Of a DNA stretch of 11,242 nt, positions 5,343-11,242 are shown in pieces. Both the position numbers and the translations under genes were made by a program. Where the stretch lies: contig JAGWYI010000083.1 of assembly GCA_018969455.1 (NCBI GenBank), forward strand, positions 1 through 11,242. Reading direction: 5' to 3'. Numbering within the stretch: the first letter of the stretch is position 1; the number at the start of each line of letters is the position of its first letter. The notes below the pieces were generated by a model, which worked only from the letters and a program-made list of their open reading frames with translations, was not told the origin of the DNA and did not search any database. Origin of the DNA: Bacteroidota bacterium (GTDB taxonomy: Bacteria > Bacteroidota > Bacteroidia > Chitinophagales > Saprospiraceae).

Positions 5343-6584
5343 TTACAAATCCATCAGAAGCGTGATTGGGTCTTCAATCAGGTTTTTCACTTTAACCAGG
5401 AAGGTCACAGACGTTGATCCGTCGATTACCCGATGGTCGTAGCTCAAGGCGAGGTACATCATTGGGCGGATTTTAATTTCGCCGTCTACCACAATCGGGC
5501 GATCCTTGATGGCGTGCATCCCTAAAATGGCGCTTTGGGGCTCGTTGATGATGGGCGTACTCATGAGGCTGCCGAATATACCGCCATTGGTAATGGTAAA
5601 GGTTCCTCCGCTCATTTCATCGAGTGAGAGTTTGCCATCGCGTGCTTTGCTTGCAAGGTCTTTCAGTTTGAATTCGATGTCGCTGAATTTCAAACTTTCC
5701 ACATTTTTAATGGGAGGTACCACCAAGCCGGTAGGGGTACTGATTGCAAAGCTGATGTCGGCATATTGGTGGTAAACAATGTCGTCGCCATCGATCATGG
5801 CATTTACATCGGGCATTTCAAGCAAGACTTTGGCGCATGCTTTGGCGAAGATGGACATAAATCCCAGTTTGATGCCGTATTTTTTAACGAAAGCATCCTG
5901 ATATTTTTCCCGGAGTTGCATTACCGCAGTCATGTCTACCTCGTTGAAAGTAGTGAGCATAGCGGTGTTGTTTTTGGCGCTAACGAGTCGTTTGGCGATG
6001 GTGCGACGCATGCGCGTGAGGCGTTCTCGGCGTTCTTCCCGGGAGAAAGAGGGTGTGGTAGATGTTGGCGCAGCGGGGGGCGGGGTGGTAGTAGGCGTTT
6101 TTTCGGGGCTTGTTGGGGTATTTGGCTTGGATGTTACTGCTTTTTCGGCATCTTCCTTGGTAATACGTCCGTCGCGGCCGGTACCTGAAACCTGATTGGC
6201 AGGCACATTTCCTTCTGCCAGAATTTTGGCTGCAGCGGGCGAGGGCGTTCCAGTGGCATAGTTCGTGTTGCTGTTGCTTGCAGGTGTGCTGGCCGGTTCA
6301 GATTTTGGGGTTTCTGTTTTAGGCGTTGGTGTGCTGCTGCCAGCGGCATCGGTGTCGATTTTTGCAAACACTGCTCCAACGGCGAGGTCTTCACCTTCTT
6401 GAGCAATCCAGGTGAGCACTCCGGCAGAGTCGGCAGAAAGCTCCTGGTTGGCTTTTTCGGTTTCAATCTCGCAAAGTGGTTCGTCCATCGATACTTGGGA
6501 ACCGTTTGGTTTGAGCCATTTAGAGAAGGTAACACTTGATATGGATTCCCCCAGGTTGGGTATTTTTAATTCAATTACCGGCAT
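5343..6584 (-). CDS. sucB: 2-oxoglutarate dehydrogenase E2, dihydrolipoyl succinyltransferase
   Basis: Core E2 subunit of the TCA-cycle 2-oxoglutarate dehydrogenase complex; it transfers the succinyl group from lipoamide to CoA. An N-terminal lipoyl domain (residues 1-77) has lipoyl-lysine K44 in ETEKANQEL. A Thr/Pro/Ala-rich linker leads to the peripheral subunit-binding domain (about 109-141), which holds E3. A second Pro/Thr linker leads to the catalytic domain (about 178-413), with H384 and D388 in SYDHRVIDG. TTFNEVDM, GFMSIFAKA, FTITNGGIFGSL and SAILGMHAIKDRP are diagnostic of the succinyl enzyme rather than the pyruvate dehydrogenase E2. The length of 413 aa is normal. The E1 gene sucA, often adjacent, is not here; the upstream neighbour is a MarR regulator. 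A good promoter directly upstream (6644-6675) suggests independent transcription. Confidence 0.97.
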   Translation of the reverse strand: MPVIELKIPNLGESISSVTFSKWLKPNGSQVSMDEPLCEIETEKANQELSADSAGVLTWIAQEGEDLAVGAVFAKIDTDAAGSSTPTPKTETPKSEPASTPASNSNTNYATGTPSPAAAKILAEGNVPANQVSGTGRDGRITKEDAEKAVTSKPNTPTSPEKTPTTTPPPAAPTSTTPSFSREERRERLTRMRRTIAKRLVSAKNNTAMLTTFNEVDMTAVMQLREKYQDAFVKKYGIKLGFMSIFAKACAKVLLEMPDVNAMIDGDDIVYHQYADISFAISTPTGLVVPPIKNVESLKFSDIEFKLKDLASKARDGKLSLDEMSGGTFTITNGGIFGSLMSTPIINEPQSAILGMHAIKDRPIVVDGEIKIRPMMYLALSYDHRVIDGSTSVTFLVKVKNLIEDPITLLMDL

Positions 6585-6643
6585 TTTCCAGTGTCGTATA
6601 AAGTGTTATAAAATGTTGGGTATGCACGCAAAAGCGGGCAGCG

Positions 6644-6675
6644 CAAAAGTAGGCTTTTCGAGGCAAATTAGACAA
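6644..6675 (-). promoter_or_regulatory. Promoter of sucB
   Basis: On the minus strand TTG (6675-6673) is followed after 21 nt by TACTTTTG (6651-6644), an exact TAnnTTTG. Both the elements and the spacing fit the Bacteroidota housekeeping sigma factor. Transcription should start near 6640, leaving a leader of about 56 nt before the sucB ATG. Confidence 0.65.
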
Positions 6676-6739
6676 CTGGAAAAGCAAGGCAATGAAATAA
6701 ATTAACCCGCTGGTATTAGTCTCAATTTGGTTGAGCCAA

Positions 6740-7189
6740 TTAATTGCGCAGTTGCAACAGCAAATTGTTCAATAGAATAGCGTCATCGGGGCTCAATCCG
6801 CTTTCGTAGGGTGATTGATTTTGCCAGTTTTGGTCGATGTTATTTAACAATGCATGTCCGGCGTCGGTGAGCAAAATTGCACGGGCTCTTCCGTCTTTAT
6901 CTGAAGGAAGGCGTGTGACCAGATTTTTGGCAATCAATTTGTCGATGATTCGGGTGGTGTTTGAGCTTGGGTCGGGCATTTTGAGTGTAATTTCCTTAAC
7001 CATGATACTGCTTGGAAATTGCCCAAAAACGATGCGGAGTACATTGTATTGTTCGAATGTGAGGCCAAAGGCTCTCAAACGCGTGTTGACCCGGTTTCGG
7101 ATCCATCCGGCACAGAAAATGATGTGGAGTTGGGCTTTTTGGATTTCGTTGATAAAACTCGAAGTGTTTAATTCTTCTTCGATGCGCAT
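6740..7189 (-). CDS. MarR-family transcriptional regulator
   Basis: Winged-helix repressor or activator of 149 aa, the usual MarR length. The N-terminal helix (residues 10-40) and C-terminal helices (110-149) would form the dimer interface. Residues 44-108 form the winged helix: the recognition-helix region is about 70-88 (KMPDPSSNTTRIIDKL) and the wing DKDGRARAILLT is at 97-108, with the Asp and Arg typical of MarR proteins. No ligand can be read from the sequence; MarR proteins commonly respond to phenolics, oxidants or metabolites. It lies 155 nt upstream of sucB on the same strand. The sucB promoter between them makes simple co-transcription less likely, although MarR could act on it. Its own promoter is not obvious. 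Family certain, target unknown. Confidence 0.9.
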   Translation of the reverse strand: MRIEEELNTSSFINEIQKAQLHIIFCAGWIRNRVNTRLRAFGLTFEQYNVLRIVFGQFPSSIMVKEITLKMPDPSSNTTRIIDKLIAKNLVTRLPSDKDGRARAILLTDAGHALLNNIDQNWQNQSPYESGLSPDDAILLNNLLLQLRN

Positions 7190-7328
7190 GGGTGTGTAAA
7201 TCGGTTGGTGTTGGATAAATCGTTTTTCCAGGATTAACCAACGGAATCAGCGTATAATTGGCTCTTTGACGCCTAAAAGTTGCTGTTTCCGGTGCAATTA
7301 AGATTACACAGCGCGTTTGGATGCAATA

Positions 7329-8225
7329 TTATTTTTTATAATTGAATTTTAGCATCAATCCTTCATTTTTTTTGCCCTCACTGCTTAGAAATAAATTGCC
7401 TGCGGGGTCGAAAGCGATTCCCTCGGGCTGTGGCATCAAGGATTTGTTGAGGCGGGCAGCATGTCGGATGCCGCCCGAGTCATGATCGAGCACAACCAAT
7501 CGTTTCAATGCGGTTGAGATTACGTACACATCGTGGGTTTTGGGATGTACAGCAATGCCGGATGGGCTAAAATGGTGCATTTTTTCATCCAAGGCATAAG
7601 GAACAAGGGCAATTACTGCTTTGGGGTCGATGGTATATATAGGTGCAGGGTTGAGTTGTTTGGTTTTCAGGTTAAACCCATACACTTTTCGGATACTGTC
7701 TTGCGTGGGATCACCTTTTGATGCCAGAAGCAACAAGTTTTTATGCGGGTCGTATCCCAAGCCTTCGAGGTCGTCTTCTTTTTTGAGGCCCGTATTGTAT
7801 TCCTTCACATTGAGGTGTTCGGGTTTGCGCCAGTTTTCGATTTCAAACAATTTGCCATCGCTTTTCAAGGCAAAAAGGGCATTTCCCACCATTTCCAGCC
7901 CTTCAAAATCACCTTTACTTCGAAAAAGGATGCGGCGGGTTATTTTTCCGCCCAGTTCCCCTTGTACAAACATGATTTCGCCGCGCTCGTCGGAAATGGC
8001 ACAAAACAAACCGGAAGAATCGGCATAGCTCAGCCCGGATATTTCACGAAGTTCTTCTGCCGGAAAATTGATTGTCAGGGAAGGATTTTCCAGATCATAA
8101 GGAAAAGGCTCGGCGGGGGCGCCATTTCTGCCTCCTGATGCTGCCGAGCGGCAGGCAAGGAAGGCTGTCAAAAAGAGGTACACCCATTTGATGGGATAGC
8201 GGAATAACTTGTTGGTCAAGGTCAT
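7329..8225 (-). CDS. SdiA-regulated-family beta-propeller lipoprotein
   Basis: Probable exported protein of 298 aa. From the ATG at 8225 it has a basic N-terminus, a hydrophobic stretch and a cysteine at residue 25 (FLTAFLAC), a loose lipobox that suggests a lipoprotein. A Met 14 codons upstream (8267) is possible but makes a poorer signal peptide. The rest matches the SdiA-regulated domain, a propeller-like family: LREISGLSY near the start, GDFEGLEMVGNALFALKSDG, DDLEGLGYDP, FSPSGIAVHP and MPQPEGIAFDPAGNLFLSSE. The repeated acidic-Glu-Gly-Leu/Ile motifs (FEGLE, LEGLG, PEGIA) are typical blade elements. The family name comes from an E. coli quorum-regulated gene and does not imply quorum sensing here. 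Biochemical function is unknown. It follows the HAD gene on the same strand by 71 nt, so the two may be co-transcribed. Confidence 0.85.
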   Translation of the reverse strand: MTLTNKLFRYPIKWVYLFLTAFLACRSAASGGRNGAPAEPFPYDLENPSLTINFPAEELREISGLSYADSSGLFCAISDERGEIMFVQGELGGKITRRILFRSKGDFEGLEMVGNALFALKSDGKLFEIENWRKPEHLNVKEYNTGLKKEDDLEGLGYDPHKNLLLLASKGDPTQDSIRKVYGFNLKTKQLNPAPIYTIDPKAVIALVPYALDEKMHHFSPSGIAVHPKTHDVYVISTALKRLVVLDHDSGGIRHAARLNKSLMPQPEGIAFDPAGNLFLSSEGKKNEGLMLKFNYKK

Positions 8226-8296
8226 AAAAATTGCGGGAAACGCACCCCTGAAGGCGGCATGCAACATAACGCTACCACATCGTCAGGATGTATATT

Positions 8297-8737
8297 TTAC
8301 TCCGAAAAAACTTCAATTTCGTGGTTTTTGACCACAAGATCGGTGAACTTTCCTTTAAACCGGGTGGCTTTTACGATGTGATTATCAATCCAGTGGTAAT
8401 TTCCGCCGCGGGGTTTTCCAAAAAGGATGCCATGATATTTGAAGCCGTGGCGTTTCAGCCATTCTTCTGTAACAGAGCGATGCACTTCGGTTCGGCTGGT
8501 AAAAAAGTAAATTACATGCCCTTCATCGTACCATTTATTCAGCATGGTAAGTGCATCGGGGTAGGGCAGAACCAGGCCCATGCGTTCGGGTTCTTCATTG
8601 GGGACATCATCGCAGATGGTTCCGTCAATGTCTATCAAAAAATTTTTGAGATGTCGGGGCAGAATAGGGCTGATGCGCTCGCCTTTTTCATTAAATGCCT
8701 CCTGCAAAGCGGCATCTGTTTGTTCCTGGTGTGCCAT
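8297..8737 (-). CDS. Small HAD-superfamily hydrolase
   Basis: Protein of 146 aa from the ATG at 8737. All four HAD motifs are visible: motif I LIDIDGT with nucleophile D36 and D38, motif II FFTSRT (T80/S81), motif III K108 (FGKPRGGNYHW) and motif IV D118 (WIDNH). There is no room for a cap domain, so it is a capless phosphatase that may act on a large or phosphorylated-sugar substrate. I recall relatives in Bacteroidota being labelled phosphoheptose isomerase. The sequence has no SIS-type isomerase features, so that label would be wrong. An in-frame Met at 8800 would give 167 aa, but the exact -7 promoter at 8753-8760 lies between the two starts and the extra 21 residues do not look like part of the fold. 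It may be co-transcribed with the SdiA-regulated-family gene. Substrate unknown. Confidence 0.88.
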   Translation of the reverse strand: MAHQEQTDAALQEAFNEKGERISPILPRHLKNFLIDIDGTICDDVPNEEPERMGLVLPYPDALTMLNKWYDEGHVIYFFTSRTEVHRSVTEEWLKRHGFKYHGILFGKPRGGNYHWIDNHIVKATRFKGKFTDLVVKNHEIEVFSE

Positions 8738-8752
8738 CGTGTAAGTTTTACG

Positions 8753-8760
8753 CAAAGGTA
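8753..8760 (-). promoter_or_regulatory. -7 element for the HAD gene
   Basis: The minus strand reads TACCTTTG, an exact TAnnTTTG. Transcription would start near 8749, 12 nt before the ATG at 8737, which supports that start. No TTG is present at the usual -33 distance, so it may be weak or regulated. Confidence 0.4.
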
Positions 8761-8871
8761 AGGTAAAAAACGATGTCTGGCAGGAATAATTCCGTTTCAA
8801 TGGGTGTTTTTATTTTTTTAAGCATTTTTTGTGGTTTTTAAGCGAAATTTGCCGCAGAAAATTGTGATTCT

Positions 8872-9840
8872 TTGAGAAAATTTAACACAGAGACTGGGCA
8901 AGATGTATCCATGGCCATTCAGTGGCTTGAGGCTTTAGAGCCCGTTGCCATTCCCACGGAGACGGTATATGGCTTGGCTGCCAATGCATTGTCGGATAAG
9001 GCAGTAGCCCGCATATTTGAGGTAAAAAACCGGCCGAGTTTCGATCCTTTAATTGTGCATGTGGCATCCTGGGATCAGGCTGTAGAGCATATCGACACCT
9101 ATCCTTCGGCCGCTGTGCGCCTGGCTCAGGTTTTTTGGCCAGGGCCCCTCACCTTGTTATTGCCCAAAAAAGCGCATATTCCCGATTTGGTGACCTCCGG
9201 TTTGCCCCGTGTTGCTTTGCGTGCGCCCCTACACCCGCTTACGCAAGCCCTGTTGCAACAAGGAGGTTTTCCATTGGCAGCACCAAGCGCCAACCCTTTT
9301 GGATATATCAGTCCAACCAGCGCCCAGCATGTACAACAGCAACTGGATGGCTTTATCCCTTACATTCTGGATGGAGGAAACTGTTCGGTGGGCGTAGAAT
9401 CTACCATTGTGGGCTGGGAAGGACCGGATGCTGTAGTTTACCGTTTGGGCGGGTTGTCGGTTGAATCTCTGGAATCAGAAATTGGGCCGCTGAAAGTACG
9501 TTTGAATCAAAGCAGCGATCCGGCTGCGCCTGGCATGCTAAAAAGTCATTACGCACCCCGAAAACCCTTATTTTTGGGCAATTTGGCGCAGCTTGTCGAA
9601 TCCCATTGGCAGGAAAAAGCCGGTGTACTCAGTTTGAAGCCCATCGCCGGATTGCCTCCGCAAATGGAAGCATTTTATTTGTCGGAAACCGGGAATTTGC
9701 AGGAAGCCGCGCGCAATTTGTTTCATGGCCTTCGGGTACTGGACGCCTCAGATGTAACGCTTATTTTAGCTGAACCTGTTCCGGCGGAAGGCCTGGGGCT
9801 CGCTATAAATGACCGCTTGCGCCGTGCAAGCATTCAATAA
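8872..9840 (+). CDS. sua5: L-threonylcarbamoyladenylate synthase, Sua5 type
   Basis: Makes threonylcarbamoyl-AMP from threonine, bicarbonate and ATP, the first step of the universal t6A37 modification of ANN-reading tRNAs. Residues 5-210 form the YrdC/TsaC domain: PTETVYGLAANAL near the start, KNRP with K52 and R54, APSAN with S139 and N141, and GVESTIV with S177 and T178. PGMLKSHYAPR (220-230) is the conserved interdomain linker, and residues about 232-322 form the C-terminal Sua5 domain. It is thus the long Sua5 form, not the short TsaC. The start is TTG at 8872. The next in-frame ATG (8911) would remove residues aligning with the family N-terminus (TETGQDVSMAIQWL), and an in-frame stop at 8839 with no other start codon between leaves TTG as the only longer choice. 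The nitrilase gene follows after 12 nt, so they form an operon. Confidence 0.93.
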   Translation: MRKFNTETGQDVSMAIQWLEALEPVAIPTETVYGLAANALSDKAVARIFEVKNRPSFDPLIVHVASWDQAVEHIDTYPSAAVRLAQVFWPGPLTLLLPKKAHIPDLVTSGLPRVALRAPLHPLTQALLQQGGFPLAAPSANPFGYISPTSAQHVQQQLDGFIPYILDGGNCSVGVESTIVGWEGPDAVVYRLGGLSVESLESEIGPLKVRLNQSSDPAAPGMLKSHYAPRKPLFLGNLAQLVESHWQEKAGVLSLKPIAGLPPQMEAFYLSETGNLQEAARNLFHGLRVLDASDVTLILAEPVPAEGLGLAINDRLRRASIQ

Positions 9841-9852
9841 AAACATCAAAAC

Positions 9853-10635
9853 ATGGATAATTTGTTGCGCGTTGGCCTAATTCAAACCTCCCTGGCGTGG
9901 GAGGATGCAGATTCCAACCGAAAAAAACTAGGAGCAATACTCGAGTCCTTCCAAGGTCGGAGTGATGTGGCAATTTTGCCGGAAATGTTTACCACGGGAT
10001 TTTCCATGGAAGCGGCGCGTTTGGCTGAAGCGATGGATGGTCCTACCCTGGCATGGATGCAGGAACAGGCGGCGCGTGGCCAAATGGCGGTAACGGGAAG
10101 CTTTATTTGTGTGGAAGAGGGGCGTTATTACAACCGTTTGTTGTGGGTAGAGCCCTCCGGAGCATATCATTTTTACAACAAACGCCATCTTTTCGGACTA
10201 GGGTCAGAGGATAAGACTTACCAGGCGGGCGATAAGCGATTGGTAGTCAATTGGAAGGGCTGGAATATTTGCCCGCTGGTGTGTTATGATTTGCGTTTTC
10301 CGGTATGGAGCCGAAATGCGGCGGAGGATCCATATGATCTGTTGGTTTACCTGGCCAACTGGCCACAGGTGCGCGCGCAACACTGGCGAAGTTTGCTGAT
10401 TGCCAGAGCCATTGAAAATCAGGCATTTGTAGCCGCAGTAAACCTGGTAGGAACCGATGGGAAAGGACTGGTTTATCAGGGAGATTCGACCATTATCGAT
10501 TTTTCGGGACAGCCGATGTGCCAAATTAGCCATTGCGAAGGGGTTTTTATTGCCGAATTATCCATGGCGGCCCTGGCTGCATACCGTAAGCAATTGCCCT
10601 TTTTAAAAGATGGCGATACATTCCGTTTACTTTAA
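9853..10635 (+). CDS. Nitrilase-family omega-amidase (YafV/Nit2-like)
   Basis: Carbon-nitrogen hydrolase of 260 aa with the full catalytic triad: E44 (LPEMFTTGF), K110 (YNKRHLF) and C144 (CYDLRFP). MPEMF/LPEMFTTGFSM and CYDLRFPVW are typical of the YafV/Nit2 group, which deamidates alpha-ketoglutaramate and alpha-ketosuccinamate, clearing by-products of glutamine transaminases. Some relatives act on deaminated glutathione, and I cannot separate the two from sequence. No signal peptide; cytoplasmic. It starts 12 nt after sua5 with no promoter between, so the two are co-transcribed. No functional link to tRNA modification is known to me. No terminator hairpin follows the stop. Confidence 0.92.
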   Translation: MDNLLRVGLIQTSLAWEDADSNRKKLGAILESFQGRSDVAILPEMFTTGFSMEAARLAEAMDGPTLAWMQEQAARGQMAVTGSFICVEEGRYYNRLLWVEPSGAYHFYNKRHLFGLGSEDKTYQAGDKRLVVNWKGWNICPLVCYDLRFPVWSRNAAEDPYDLLVYLANWPQVRAQHWRSLLIARAIENQAFVAAVNLVGTDGKGLVYQGDSTIIDFSGQPMCQISHCEGVFIAELSMAALAAYRKQLPFLKDGDTFRLL

Positions 10636-10665
10636 AGAATTTTACCATTTTTTATTTCAAAAAGT

Positions 10666-10694
10666 TTGTTTTTTAAAATCGTTTACTACCTTTG
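10666..10694 (+). promoter_or_regulatory. Promoter of the NlpC/P60 gene and its leader
   Basis: TTG (10666-10668, within TTTG) is separated by 18 nt from TACCTTTG (10687-10694), an exact TAnnTTTG. This is the best consensus promoter in the window. It lies in a very A/T-rich stretch (10636-10690) that changes abruptly to balanced composition downstream. Transcription should start near 10698. Confidence 0.7.
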
Positions 10695-10698
10695 CTCT

Positions 10699-10894
10699 CG
10701 CTAGGTGTTTTAAGAGGTACTCAACACCGGTTGTTCACGCTAATCCTACCCTTGAACATTCGATTTCATCACCAGCAGAACAGCCAATTAGGGTGGAGCG
10801 CCTCGGATTAATCATTTCATGACCAACGTATTGTACTCTAAAGGAAGAGTTGCATAGCAGCCTATGGCAAGCTAAGCGTTGAAACAATGCCATT
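10699..10894 (+). ncRNA. Candidate structured 5' leader RNA (riboregulator) of an NlpC/P60 gene
   Basis: About 195 nt lie between the predicted transcription start and the NlpC/P60 ATG, and much of it can form hairpins. Pairings by eye: GGTGTT (10704-10709) with AACACC (10723-10728); CGCT plus CTACCCT (10738-10741, 10746-10752) with AGGGTGG plus AGCG (10790-10800); ACTCT (10835-10839) with AGAGT (10846-10850); TGCATAG (10851-10857) with CTATGGCA (10862-10869), one bulged G; and GCGTTG (10876-10881) with CAATGC (10885-10890), ending 4 nt before the ATG. TAATCC (10741-10746) can instead pair with GGATTA (10805-10810), which would break the second stem. I recognise no known riboswitch, 6S, SRP or tmRNA signature. 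No terminator follows, so it is probably a leader rather than a free RNA. Confidence 0.4.
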
Positions 10895-11242
10895 ATGAAC
10901 GAAATACCGACACTTACACCCACACGCCCAGCCGCATTTCCCTTTTTAAGCCCTATATTAATCCTTTTGTTTTTCTTTTCCGTTGCATTTAAGCCTTCCG
11001 ACCGGGTGCCTTCCAAGGCCGAGAATGCGGAGATGATGCAAATGCGGGAATATATAACCGGATACGCACACAATTTTCTTGGCCTCCGCTATCGCCATGG
11101 TGGCGTTTCACCCAAAACAGGGTTTGATTGTTCCGGTTTTACCAGTTTTCTTCTCAAAGAATTTGACATTAAGGTGTCCTCCTGTTCTGCAACCCAGTCT
11201 ACCCAGGGCCTAAAGATCCCTTTGAAAGATGCCTTGCCCGGT
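10895..11242 (+). CDS. NlpC/P60 cell-wall peptidase, 5' part only
   Basis: The frame is open from the ATG at 10895 to the window edge, giving the first 116 residues; the 3' end is missing. A hydrophobic segment at residues 14-32 is a probable signal peptide or anchor, with no cysteine for lipidation. Residues 50-116 begin an NlpC/P60 domain: YITGYAHNFLGLRYRHGG followed by GFDCSGFTSF, where C79 is the catalytic cysteine. The catalytic His and third polar residue would lie beyond the edge. The family cleaves peptide stems of peptidoglycan, usually the gamma-D-Glu to diamino-acid bond. A stop at 10880-10882 in the same frame fixes the N-terminus at this ATG. The gene has its own strong promoter and a long, apparently structured leader. 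Confidence 0.88.
   Translation, partial: MNEIPTLTPTRPAAFPFLSPILILLFFFSVAFKPSDRVPSKAENAEMMQMREYITGYAHNFLGLRYRHGGVSPKTGFDCSGFTSFLLKEFDIKVSSCSATQSTQGLKIPLKDALPG

Noticed and set aside
6134..6535. 133-codon minus-strand frame inside sucB
   Set aside because: It overlaps the lipoyl domain and linkers of sucB in another frame. Its length is explained by the Pro/Thr/Ala-rich linker codons.
6721..6735. CTCAA-TTTGG-TTGAG hairpin just beyond the MarR stop as a terminator
   Set aside because: A stem of only 5 bp with no T-tract on the minus strand.
7204..7242. GTTGG ... CCAAC inverted repeat upstream of the MarR gene as an auto-regulatory operator
   Set aside because: Arms of 5 nt are 29 nt apart, too far for a typical MarR palindrome, and no promoter could be placed beside it.
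10699..10894. Leader as a c-di-AMP (ydaO) riboswitch, or as SRP or 6S RNA
   Set aside because: The conserved c-di-AMP riboswitch core was not found. GGAAGAG and AGCAGCC resemble pieces of the SRP RNA but do not sit in a symmetrical stem, and the ends do not form the long closing helix expected of 6S RNA.
10735..11073. 112-codon minus-strand reading frame over the leader and the NlpC/P60 start
   Set aside because: It opposes a clear NlpC/P60 coding frame and a promoter, and its translation resembles no family I know.

Overview
The window is a piece of a Bacteroidota chromosome. The evidence is the promoter style (a TAnnTTTG -7 element, in two cases with a TTG about 18-21 nt upstream), A/T-rich gene starts with no convincing Shine-Dalgarno sequences, a GATTT-type intergenic repeat, and gene families typical of the phylum. 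A member of the Saprospiria is plausible, but the sequence alone does not settle this. There are no rRNA or tRNA genes, CRISPR arrays or transposases. Eleven protein genes are supported, one of them cut by the right edge.

Positions 1-5040 hold the most interesting part. After an MltD-like lytic transglycosylase comes a leftward two-gene operon. It encodes a histidine kinase whose PAS domain carries the haem-pocket signature of the oxygen sensor FixL, and a regulator that fuses a receiver domain to a CRP/FNR-type protein. Divergent from it is a rightward pair: a two-CBS-domain protein and a fusion of a cysteine-less thioredoxin-like domain with two universal stress protein (USP) domains. A CRP/FNR-type dyad (ATGA-N6-TCAT) sits midway between the two operons. 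I infer a compact oxygen- or energy-responsive module: FixL, FixJ and FixK functions compressed into two proteins, with CBS and USP targets that recall the mycobacterial DosR hypoxia regulon.

Positions 5041-5342 are a convergent intergenic stretch. It holds a helically phased GATTT repeat, an intrinsic terminator and a 36-nt near-perfect palindrome.

Positions 5343-8737 are all leftward: the 2-oxoglutarate dehydrogenase E2 subunit (sucB) with its own clear promoter, a MarR-type regulator, an SdiA-regulated-family beta-propeller lipoprotein, and a small HAD phosphatase. Positions 8872-10635 are a rightward pair: Sua5 (tRNA threonylcarbamoylation) and an omega-amidase-type nitrilase.

After 10635, a strong promoter drives a leader of about 195 nt with several hairpins. 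It leads into an NlpC/P60 cell-wall peptidase that runs off the window. The leader matches no RNA class I know and is the second item worth following up.
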